Below are positions 54,578 through 64,000 of a stretch of DNA of 64,000 bases, one piece after another; within the stretch, counting starts at the first letter, position 1; the number at the start of each line of letters is the position of its first letter. The stretch covers positions 2,384,001-2,448,000 of the forward strand of contig JASJOG010000021.1 of the NCBI GenBank assembly GCA_030142905.1. The letters are read 5' to 3'. This DNA comes from Heliopora coerulea (taxonomy: Eukaryota > Cnidaria > Anthozoa > Scleralcyonacea > Helioporidae). The notes beneath the pieces were generated by a model. The model saw only the letters and a list, made by a program, of their open reading frames with translations, had not been told where the DNA came from and did not search any database. The position numbers and the translations under genes are program-made.

Positions 54578-57227
54578 GTACGTCAACTAAGGGTGAATAA
54601 TTTGTTTATGCACACAGTGCGGATCATGTTTACCATACAGTCTTTGCTAGCCATTTTCGCCAGCTTCGAAAAAGTATATTTGATGTACAATAGTTCACGC
54701 GTTAAGTGTTTCACGCAGCTAAAATATAGCATATTTACTTTTGTACTTTTTCTTCCAGAGTCTTCTCGTCTTATGTTAGTCACATCTTATTTCTCTCTTA
54801 TAAATTACTAAAATACGGAAAACTGAAATGACATCGAAGCTTAAACAAATATAAGTTTAGTACATCTGATATTAGGTCCACGGATTACATAACACGTGCC
54901 TCACATCAGACGCGAAAGTGCTCTATAAAAAGCACAAGAGTCATGTTCACGCCTTTGGTAAGCCGTGTCTGACACGAGTTGGGACCAACTTTTGGCGGCC
55001 ACCTTGACAAATATTCAGATGGATGTCACATCCCTCACACTACATTATGCGCGCCTCTGTCTGTTTTTATTCTCTAGAGATTCAACAATTTTGGTAATAA
55101 CAATGACAAACTGAATTTACGACTTAACTTACAAGTTTGCATGAGGTTACTCTTCGAGTCTTCGAATTCTTGGGTTCTTGGAAGCTAAAGTCATCGGTTC
55201 TCTTGTTTTAGGCGGCAGTTATTTTTAAAGAGCACGGCATCATCAACTGATTTTTTACGTTGTACTTACAAATTATGCGTTTACACGTACAGTAGATCTC
55301 TCTACAAAGTTATGATTTAAATAAGTTGTCTCTCATTAGTTCATTGTTCCGATCAGATTTCCTATTCACAATTTATTAGTTGACCATTTTCAAGTAAACA
55401 AAAAGCTCAGAGTAATTAGTTAAAACCTTGGAACTGCGTTAAGGGGTGCCAGATTAAGCCTTACGAGGGCCGGATTTATAGAATATTTCAAGGCCAATGT
55501 AAACAGGGCAAAAGCCTGGGAACATAATTGCCCATGGGCTCAGATAGAACTGATAAAAATACTCTATCATCATCATTACTTTCAGACACATGAAAAAGTG
55601 ACCAAAGTGATGAAAAGAACGTTTTTGAACAATTTTATACTGTAATTATACTTTATTTTATGCTTTTGTCTGGTCAAATTCTCATAAAAGAATGGAACAT
55701 CAAACCAGCTTGCGAATTGTCGCACAGCCGCCAAATTTGATGTTAAACGCCTGGCAATTTCTCACTTAATTTCTAAATATGCATTGTAAAAAGTTTATCT
55801 GTAGCAGAGCTAAATATTGCAAGTAGAGAGCTTTTCAGTGCAAATGAAAAGTTGTTCCCAGTGGCGCACCCAAGGGATGGGGAGCTTAAGGGGCTTAAGC
55901 CCCTCCCTTAACAGCTACATAAAGATGTCTATTTCCGTCCACCAAAAAAAATTAAAAATGTAACGTAAAATTAAAAGGAAACAGCGTACATGGTTCGATA
56001 CCTCTGACAGATAGCCGTGAAATGCTAAAATTTCTTGGTCATCTTAATAGTGTATTGTGTATAAAGACTTTCAAGTCTTAATCAGATTGTCCAACCATCC
56101 CGATTTCGTTGGGATTATCCCGATTTTGAATGAAAATCCCGAATCCCGACCGATATGTTGTCGGGATTGTAAGAATCCCGATTTTGAGATGTGCTTCAAG
56201 GAACAACAAGCCTAGGAAAATATTTTCGTCAAATTCTAATTGTACTGACATCCTTCAGAGACCCGGTTAAATATGGTGCCATTGGTGCCCAGGGGCAATT
56301 GTCCCTTCGGCAAACTCCAAGTTACGCCGCAGTATAAATGTATACTTATACGTCAAGGACGGCATAAGCATTTTATTAACGGTGCGACCAATAGGCTGAG
56401 GCAGTCATATATACTCCAGAGCAAAGTCTTGCCAAGGGAATCTGAGGCATGTTCCTTCGGGACGTTTTAAAATATTGTGTGTCTGCATGGAATTTCGTCA
56501 ATTTCATTATTTGAAACTGGAGCATTAAGGTTGCAAATTAAGGATTTTAATCCATTCGGGTCCGAGACGTCTACCCTTGACGAGTAAAATCATTTAGTGT
56601 TCGCCGGAATAAAATCATCTGGTGTTGGCCCGAATAAAATAGTAAATTCAGATTCGGACTGAGAATAGTTAATGTTAATTTAATAATTAGAATTAACTAA
56701 TCAGTAGAATTGTAACAAAGTCGCACCGGTAGCCCCGGCACACTGGGATATGTTGGTACCTGGTGAGCATTTGTATACAGACCTGCTTCTCCACTGCCCA
56801 CAATTGGAGACTGTCACAACATGATTAACTTAATCCGCTTCAATTTGCTATTTATTCAGTATTTGGGCTATATATTCAGCCAAATAAGTTATTGTACGTT
56901 GAAATTTAAATTTTTGAAACTTATAATTTGTGTAACTTTGAGGTGAGCACAGACACTGGGAAATTTTTTTCTCTTTATTCACCATGCGTGTAAATGGACT
57001 ATACGTTCATCGAGATTTGTACCCTCGCGCACCGCACTTCGTGCGATGGGCGAGGGGATAAGTAGGTTTTATGTTATTCTTATTTAGTTTTTAGTTTTCC
57101 CAATGTAATTTACATAAAGCAAAGGTAGGATAACAGGCACAACAGAAAAGTCACTTGCACAGAAAACAATTAACCGACGCAGATCAAAAACTTCAGAATA
57201 TTATCTAAAACATTGTTATATTTGTAG
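54578..57227 (+). other. Intron 1 of the secreted-protein gene
   Basis: About 2.65 kb, from gtacgt to ttatatttgtag. It contains a hAT-like TIR start (CAGTGGCGCACCCAAGGG at 55859) with no clear right end, and an inverted ttttactctggctaa repeat (56565-56640). No internal coding recognised; small extra exons cannot be excluded. Confidence 0.6.
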
Positions 57228-57650
57228 ATGAATTTGAGGATAACTTCCTTACCTTCACGGTTAAATCAACTGACTACAGATACGGCTACTTACGTCGTTA
57301 TGGCTATTATTACCCAGACAAACTAGATCTTCTGGAGTTCACGACCAAACGCTTTGCTGGTCGTTTCCGCTTCTTAATAAATGGTGCCATTCAAGAAGTA
57401 TCTACTAGGAGATGTTTCAACCTTATTAACGCCACCAATCATCAATTGGTTCTCAAAAGCACTTGTTATGGATCAGCTGGCTCTGTACCAGTTGCTAAAT
57501 GGCGTTACATCCAGTCTAAGGGCTATTTGGTACATCTTCAAACTGGACTTTGCTTGAGTCCTTGGAATTATGAATTTCGTCCACCATCCGCTGTTGTCAC
57601 AGTTCCTGGCCTGGATGAATGCAGAGAATACAATAAAGTGATCTTGAAAT
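57228..57650 (+). CDS. Secreted beta-trefoil-like protein, exon 2 (main domain)
   Basis: 141 codons in phase with exon 1, starting (G)AT GAA: DEFEDNFLTFTVKS. The pattern NGAIQEVSTRRCFNL, LVLKSTCYG, KWRYIQSKGYLVHLQTGLCL and SPWNY resembles ricin-B/beta-trefoil repeats (G-x-I, Cys-Leu, hydrophobic-x-C, W, TGLCL). Paired cysteines fit an extracellular, disulphide-bonded protein. The frame would stop 14 bp later (KCKYF), but a consensus donor AAAT|gtaagtattt at 57651 is conserved in the paralogue at 46.4 kb, so splicing to a further exon is likely. Ligand unknown; a sugar-binding role is only inferred. Tyr/Arg-rich N-terminal part (YRYGYLRRYGYYYP). Confidence 0.8.
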
Positions 57651-57949
57651 GTAAGTATTTTTAATAATCCCCATTAATTTCCTTGCTACTAATGGTGTTC
57701 GTCTGCCCTCAACTTGTCACCTTGGTCCCTTCCCCTTGAAAACCGTAAGGTAATTTAGGTAAAAGTCATTAATGTTACGACCAGTTGACTGACAGTGTCA
57801 ACGTTTGCCAAATAAATTGACATGCGATATCACGTGCATTAACTTTCTCTAAAATCCTACTGGTATATGAGGCACGTACGTACGTTGAAATTCAACTACG
57901 ATACTTATATTCCGAATATTTTTACATATCAACTCGTAAAACTCAGTTG

Positions 57950-58016
57950 ACTTGAGCGAGATTCGAACTCGTCCCTTCAGGTTTGGGGACTGCTGCTGGT
58001 TGAGCTAACGAGTCAA
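57950..58016 (-). tRNA. tRNA-like sequence, probably a SINE head
   Basis: On minus: GACTCGTTAGCTCAACCAGC with box A TAGCTCAACCAGCAG, and box B GAGTTCGAATCTCG. The anticodon arm is irregular. A diverged copy lies at 58675-58738, so it belongs to a repeat family rather than being a functional tRNA gene. Confidence 0.55.
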
Positions 58017-58669
58017 TTGGGAACTGTATACTCGTCTAATGAAGACTAAAACAGCACCAAAAATTCAAGAGTTCCATTCAGCATTTTTTCAAGTTACTTG
58101 TGTTACCTGAAACACAGAAAAAGCCCTAATTCGACTATGTCCTCCAGTTTTAAGATTTTATGTTTGCTATTTATTCTAACATAATTGTAACAGATTCTCC
58201 CGACAACTTAACGCTCACGGCTCATGATATATGCCTTGGTCTATTATAGTTTTTGTGCTACGAATTAAACTTTTTTCATGGCAGTTACGTCCCACTATGA
58301 TTTGAAAGAAATTTTCGAAAACAAAAAGGAATTTGCGCATCTTCAAAGGAATTACAACAGTATATCAGGACTGATTATCCTCAGAGCAACATGAAGACAA
58401 AGTTGCATCGTTAAACTACTCTGCAAAGCTGCTCGAAGAATTGAGTTGACTTGTACAATTGTTCGGAATTCGAATTCTTATCTTCGGCTTTCCGAACAAT
58501 ATGCTTGGTTAATATTGTGATAAGTGCATATGAGGTTCTCACGAAATCCTAACGCTTATCCCTGAGGATGTCCAGTGTTTCAATTCTGTTTCAGGATCAT
58601 CCTCTGGGTGATATAACCCAAAAATTTCCTGATTTACCTACACATTGCAAAGTCAAATTGAGAATTTGA

Positions 58670-58738
58670 GTTGACTTGAGCAAAATTCGAACTGGCATTT
58701 TCGGATAACTATACTCCACCAGTTGAACTATGGAGGCA
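58670..58738 (-). repeat. Second tRNA-like SINE copy
   Basis: On minus it has gttgcctccatagttcaact and box B-like AGTTCGAATTTTGCTCAAG, and shares gagttgacttgagc with the copy at 57945. More decayed. Confidence 0.5.
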
Positions 58739-58829
58739 ACTTAGAACAATATACTCCTTTATGAACAATGAAATTTCCCACCAAAAGTTTACTGAAGCTT
58801 GTACGTGTTCCACTTTCAGTCTTAATATT

Positions 58830-59160
58830 TTATAAAAGAAATGCGTAACGTTCATGGATGTTTGGGTGCGTTTAGAGTTGTCTCTGACTGACAGTTGATG
58901 ATTTGGGAAGAATTGCTAATTTAATCAATGTACTACTACAGTTAGCATCTTTTTATATGTCGTTTTTTCGTAACAGAAAAATACCAAATCGATTACCGTA
59001 TTTGGATACTTTGATCTATGCAAACACTTATGATGTGGCTCGACTTTCGAAAGGCTAAAACTAGCGGCTGAAATCTTTTTATACCCTTTTCGCAAGTCAC
59101 GCAACATTTCGCAAGTTTAGATCACCGTATACAAGCACGGTAAATCGACTTTTTAATTCT
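58830..59160. repeat. Dispersed repeat R4, second copy
   Basis: Shares ttaccgtatttggata, cgactttcgaaaggct, actagcggct and cttttcgcaagtc with 60900-61060, and the tataaaagaaa...cgtaa block with 48430. Confidence 0.6.
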
Positions 59161-59849
59161 TAATGAATCCTTTCCCAACAGGCTGTCTTACTTCGAGAAG
59201 TAAAATTGTGTCGTGTTAACTAGAGTAAAATAATGTTAAACTGATATTGATGGCAAATAGTTGAGAATTCATCATATATTCGTCCACGAGAGATCCCATG
59301 CCTATCCGCGGAGCTGATCATCAAGGATGATTCTGAAATCAAATCGAAACACTGCAAAAAACTATAAAACGCCTCCAAAAATTTTAATTGACCACAGGAT
59401 GGAAGCGTTATCATGGCAAATCTTTATAACTTTAAAAGTTCTCTTCAACAAGGGAGTTTCTCTCATGCGTCCTGAATTTTCACCTTTGACTGGAGCGCTG
59501 TGGTCGCGCATGGACCTTCTCCATTGGCAACATCTTGAAATTACTTAACAGAAAAATGAGAAAATTGAAATAGTCTCTTGCAAGAGTGTCGTCAGATCGC
59601 GAAGACACAAGCTAAGCTGCATACAGGGTGTAACCTGTAGTAATTGGAAACTAAATTGTCTAACGTTGTATAAACTAAATTGTATAACGAAATTGTATAA
59701 CGTTGTAACCTCCCACATAATTTTGGGTTTCTTCTCTACTCTAGCATGTATCTAGTGATTCCAACAACTGATTTTCCGTTTGTTGGTTTTGAACTTTTGA
59801 TTTTTGTATGAGAACTTGCCAATAACTCCCTCGTTGTTTATTTTTTTAG

Positions 59850-59875
59850 TCTACCTTGATGAACCAAGGACCTAA
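59850..59875 (+). CDS. Possible last exon of the secreted-protein gene
   Basis: A good acceptor (tcgttgtttatttttttag) precedes 59850. In the phase left by exon 2 it reads FYLDEPRT then TAA, giving a total protein of about 173 residues. An AATAAA polyadenylation-type signal occurs about 160 bp downstream (60036). An alternative acceptor at about 58284 (ttttttcatggcag) would give LRPTMI and a stop. Neither is proven. Confidence 0.35.
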
Positions 59876-60890
59876 TGAGAACCGCGAGGAACGCTTTGAG
59901 ATACCGTTCAAGAAATGATCCATAATTTAAATGATTTCATTATGATCGAATTGATTCAGAACTAAAAAGTTGTCGCATTCTGTGAAAGTAGTTCAAGAGA
60001 AATCATGCCATTTAACAACACTTTAATAAGAAAAAATAAATGCTTCGAAAAAAATAGACATTTCGTAATTTTTTTCTCTCTAAAGAATGGTGTACGGTAA
60101 AAAAAAATTAAAGCAGTGTGTTAGTAAGGATATCTCTAAGGTAGAATTTTTGGGGAAGTAGAGGTTATTTTTATTCGTATATTCAATTTACAAGCAGTCT
60201 TTACCCGTCATTTGCTGTCAACCTAATTAATACTTGTTAAATTTCACCGATTTACTAAGCTTCATTGGTATAAGTCTAAATTTTTCCTTGAATATTAAGT
60301 TTAACGTACTCTTTTCAGCTACAGCATTTTAGGGCTGCCAACATTTGGTATGTGAATGACAATTGAGATGTGACGTCATATGAAAATAATCTGTTTCCTC
60401 TTATGTTATTTCCTTTCTGTAAATGCTAGTATAATAATATCTGATATCCAATGATGTCCAATTCGTTTCTACATACAAAAGCCTGTCCTAGCATATCTAG
60501 TGTGGCTAACTGATCTTTAAGGATATAATTGCTATTTTAACCAGTTGAATATATGTGTAAAAATATTGTATGTAAGGACCGCTAATTAAAATATGATCTA
60601 CGTTGACCAGGAAAATTAACGACTGTATTCAAAATTCTTGTTTGCTGTTAAAATTTACGTCAGAATTTGCAATATTTTAAAAAGTTGATACCAAAACCTT
60701 AACCCTAATGAGAAGGCTTAGTTCCTCCAACCATATTCGTAATTTCTATATTTTTTATATAGCTAAATGCGATTATTAAACAACGTACCTCGTTCACGAA
60801 CTCTGATTGTTTAATATCCGTGTTGGGATAAGAGGATCCAAACAGAAAATTTCCCGCCAAAAGTGTACTGAAAATTGTTCTGCACGTTCA
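59876..60890. other. 3' UTR candidate, then no gene
   Basis: Contains aataagaaaaaataaatgc (about 60026), a possible polyadenylation region. The rest shows no recognisable feature. Confidence 0.35.
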
Positions 60891-61065
60891 GTCTTATTAT
60901 TTTATTAAAGAAACACGTCGACTTTCGAAAAGCTTGAAACACTTGCCTAGCGGCTAGTGTTTTTTTACGCTTTTCTCAAGTCTCGTAGCTTCCCTCGTGT
61001 TTGGATCACAGTATCTAAATACGGTAATCCATTTGGTATTTCTTAAATAGGTAACTTTTGCGAGA
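60891..61065. repeat. Dispersed repeat R4, third copy
   Basis: Carries ttattaaagaaacacgtcga, cttttctcaagtctcgtag and ttggatcacagtatctaaat, matching 48290-48440 and 58830-59130. Confidence 0.6.
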
Positions 61066-61556
61066 TATCCTGAGGGGATTTTGTTGTGGAAGTACATTTA
61101 TCGAAGATTTGGAAAAATCCTACATGGGGTTCACACGAATTCAAAACTGTTTTACCTTTTAATGATTTCTTGTATGAACACTGGAGCCAAAATCGAATTA
61201 TTCACAAAATCATTCTTTCAAGAGACTCTAGGGTGGTAGTTAAGGACGTACAAATGTCAATTTGCATAGGAAATTTACATTTATTGACCTAAATTTAACA
61301 AAAAGATGTTGTCATATACTTTTAACAACTAACGGATGATTTTTCAAATTTCTCTCAAACACCTTGGATGTCTAACACTTACGGTGTTCTTATTTCTTTT
61401 GGTGTTCTCAACTTGTCAAGCATGGTACAAGTAGTTATAACCACAAAATAAAGGAAGGATAATCAAAATTCAACTTTAAATTATTGAGTGAAAAGCACTG
61501 TGAAGGCTTTAATTCGGTCAGTTTTATATGAACATTTTTTGTGGTTAAGTTGTAGG

Positions 61557-61795
61557 CAGGACCACAGAGAGGCAACAGGAGGCCCGGGGCAAAGTGGTCA
61601 TCCAGAGCCCCCCCCCCCCTCCTCAACCTTCAGATTATGGCCTATGCGCCAGAAAGAGTTTCATTCAGGATTAAGGCCTTTAAGGCATTTTGAGGAATTC
61701 TTAAGAATAAGACCCTTACAATCTGAGGTCCCTCAGAGTACGAGGCCCTGGGGCAATCTGCCCCCTTTTGCCTCCCCCTCCTCTCTGCGGGCCTG
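61557..61795. mobile_element. 239-bp hAT-type MITE
   Basis: Ends CAGGACCACAGAGAGG and, on minus, CAGGCCCGCAGAGAGG (14 of 16 match). A perfect 8-bp target duplication GTTGTAGG lies at 61549-61556 and 61796-61803. A run of C at 61609-61620 and a C-rich end give the GC-skewed look typical of this group. No transposase. Confidence 0.92.
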
Positions 61796-61803
61796 GTTGT
61801 AGG

Positions 61804-62985
61804 ATCAATATTTCATCTTTGTACATGGCTGTTTCAAATGCCGAAAAAATTGCAAAAATAACCTTTTTTCATTTTATAACTTTGCCTTTGCATCAAAAAA
61901 GCAATACGATGACCACCTCCGTTTCTCAACAGAAGATTTAATCTCAAAATTTCCTCAAAATCCCGCTCGGATTTTAGACAAAATAAACCCTGATTATCCT
62001 TATGTTCCTACGTCCCTCGGAGTCACTTGAAAGTGTTTTTGATAACAACAAATTCTCTGCACTTGCTGTTCTTAACAGTTATTGAATACGAGAACTTCAG
62101 AAAGTTATTCAATATTTAAATATTCAACAGTTATATTCTCCAGTTGGTTTCGTGTATTTCATGACGTGCAAGAACTTTCCTACCCAGCAAAACTTACCAT
62201 GGCCAAGACGAACATTTTATATAAATAGTCATTAACGACTTTGGAACTTTATTTTTTAGCATCAAGTCTTTTTGTTCTGGTAGCTTTTCTTCTGCTCTTT
62301 TAAACAAATCGCGAGTTTTAGGACGCAAATAGATTAATCAACGATGGTAGAAATACAATCTCCAAGCAATTTCATAAAGATCATTAAATTTCAATTTCAT
62401 TAAGATCGCTGTTCAAAACTTTTTAAATGCTTACTGCGCATGTTTTACCGGGTTATATATGTCTTGGCAAGCCGCTTTGTTAAAAGTGCACACAATTGAT
62501 TGTCAAAGGAAAAAATCATATTTGTAACGGTCAGTTTTGAGTTTACAACTGTTAGGTGAATTGGGGACACTAACCTTAATTTAAAGTCAGAAAATAAAAG
62601 AACGATGTTTGAACTTCGCTTTATAGCCACACGAAATACAAAAGCATCTATGCGCTTTTAATTTAATTTAGTAGTTATTACCTACTTTTGTCAGACTAAA
62701 GAGCCTCGACTTGTCATTAGCAGACGTGTACATTGGCATTCCCACGTGACCTTACTATTGGAGAGGGAGGCAAGCCTGTAAACATGTATTATAAAAAGTC
62801 TAAGGTTCAAAATCGTAAGACAACTTCAATACTAAAATGTTTACCAAACTTTCTTGTTTTACTACACTCATACAGCCTTGAAAGTTGATACAGTTTATTT
62901 AGCCAGATGTTTGTCCAATGTCCAAACGAACATAGGTGGATATCAAACAGCCGCTCAACTCCTTGCCTACTGAGAATGCTAATGA
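61804..62985. other. No gene seen
   Basis: AT-rich intergenic DNA. Frames 62445-62630 and 62807-62989 (minus) have no recognisable domain. Confidence 0.45.
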
Positions 62986-62993
62986 CCATTCAA

Positions 62994-63335
62994 CAGTGGC
63001 GCCAGCAAAGGGGGCCGAGGGGGGGCGCCCATCCCCCCAATGTTTTTCAGAATGGGATTTTAGATCCGTCCAAATCCAATGAGAAATTGCTGGGGGAACA
63101 TTAGTGTGAACATTAGCGATTTTCGCCCTTGCTCACACTGTTAAAAATATGATTTAAGACCCTTACATTTTGCTTTAAAGTGTCCTCAAAATGCAGGAAA
63201 TGCCGTTTCAGAGACCCAAAATTCAAATAATTTTCCAAAGGGGCATGCCCCCTGACTCGACTACAAACGTGTCGTCACAAATAACGTAACGTATACGTTT
63301 TTGCCACCTTAAAAAAAATCCTACCAGCGCCACTT
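62994..63335. mobile_element. 342-bp hAT-type MITE
   Basis: The left end CAGTGGCGCCAGCAAAGGGG is inverse to the right CCTACCAGCGCCACTT. Flanks CCATTCAA (62986-62993) and TCATTCAA (63336-63343) match at 7 of 8. Inside are gggggggcgcccatccccc and ggggcatgccccct, the usual sub-terminal GC runs. Confidence 0.82.
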
Positions 63336-63694
63336 TCATTCAATCCTCTAAATTTCTGAAAAATCTTAGAATTCCAGTACTACGTAGCCTTAAATTCAAT
63401 ACTGCACACTTTACAATCAATATCGCATAAAGTGTTCCATACTGAACAATGAAATAGGCTATGGTAAAAGAAAGTCTTCCCCTCATGTTTTTAGGTGTCA
63501 CGATCACTGCCGTCAAAGCTAAAGTTCGAGCGCAAAATTAGCTTCAATGAACATTTTAATTCTATTATTCTTATACGGCAAAACGACTTTAAACATGATT
63601 TCGAAAGCAACAGATTGCAGCATAAAAATATGTTAAAGAGTTATAACGAACGGTTACATCAACTTTATTCATACCTGGCCTTTTATATTCATAG

Positions 63695-64000
63695 GCGTAC
63701 GGGCCCTAATCATTTGGGGGGTGGAGGGCAGAGACGATCTGCTCGAATCGCTCTGCTCGAATGTTTAGTTAGAAAAAACCTAGGAATAAGAACTACATAC
63801 TGCACACGGTATATAAATGGCAACCTAAATGCACGCTAATATCCAAACTCTTGTTCATCGTGACCGATTTTTGAAAATTTTTCTGTTTAAATCACGCTTA
63901 GAAATTTATTTTTCCCAATTCTACCTGAGATATTTGCCCGAATCTTGTCCTCTCCAAATTTTTTTTTTTGGGGGGGGGGCAGTTGCCCCTCCTGCCCCCT
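63695..64000. mobile_element. Partial GC-skewed hAT-like element at the window end
   Basis: The final bases, a run of T then G followed by cagttgcccctcctgccccc, resemble the terminal region of the MITEs above, and gggggg(t)ggagggcag occurs at 63716. The element probably ends beyond the window. Confidence 0.4.

Noticed and set aside
55859..56332. hAT element from CAGTGGCGCACC to GCCGCAG
   Set aside because: The left end looks right, but flanks (gttgttcc versus tataaatg) do not match and the right end is poor; only the solo left end is mentioned.
57651..57664. Stop codon after KCKYF as the natural end of the secreted protein
   Set aside because: A strong splice donor lies exactly at this position and is kept in the paralogue, so read-through to a stop is less likely than splicing; kept only as an alternative.

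Overview
This is eukaryotic, AT-rich, repeat-dominated nuclear DNA. Penelope-like elements (PLEs), a CR1/L2-type LINE with an esterase-bearing ORF1, ZMYM1-type hAT transposons, hammerhead-ribozyme repeats and many short TIR elements, together with an intron-containing secreted-protein gene, suggest an anthozoan cnidarian, probably a stony coral. The species cannot be fixed from the window alone. There is no operon organisation, and most long open frames are transposon relics.

Layout. 1-1954 has no recognisable gene. 1963-6715 is a complete hAT transposon with a perfect 8-bp target duplication and a decayed transposase. 7200-10850 is a dense mosaic of (TA)n/(GT)n/(GATA)n satellites, PLE 3' ends, and a retrozyme-like cluster: three hammerhead ribozymes, two of them in a tandem repeat of exactly 230 bp. 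A 5S-rRNA-like sequence with an enlarged arm follows. 10991-17470 holds a TIR element, a pyrimidine tandem array, a duplicated repeat family and a small hAT MITE. 17480-18280 holds candidate exons. 20694-21185 is a Di-Ras-like small GTPase; its longer paralogue is at 39466-40167, and flank-only copies lie near 24.9, 22.0 and 41 kb. 25962-31094 is a nearly full-length LINE (minus strand). 31333-33640 is a PLE whose two ends form an almost perfect inverted repeat of about 0.56 kb. 35220-36535 is a second PLE type. 36760-37975 holds a LINE fragment, a tRNA-like sequence and a MITE. 40450-45800 is mostly MITEs and dispersed repeats. 46405-46990 has a broken paralogue of the secreted-protein gene and a BED zinc-finger relic. 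51034-51698 is another PLE end pair. 53.8-59.9 kb is the best host gene: a multi-exon secreted beta-trefoil-like protein. 61-64 kb has two more hAT MITEs with target duplications.

The strongest biology is an RNA-retroelement theme. At least seven separate loci show PLE or retrozyme 3' ends placed head-to-head, left copy on minus and right copy on plus, usually beside (TA)n. Many carry a CTGANGA-hairpin-GAAA motif like the hammerhead core. At 8955-9500 the ribozyme folds completely on paper, with a conserved core, self-complementary stem II, and short stems III and I. The two host gene families (Di-Ras-like GTPase; secreted beta-trefoil-like protein) each have duplicated or broken copies, as expected in a transposon-rich, duplicating region.
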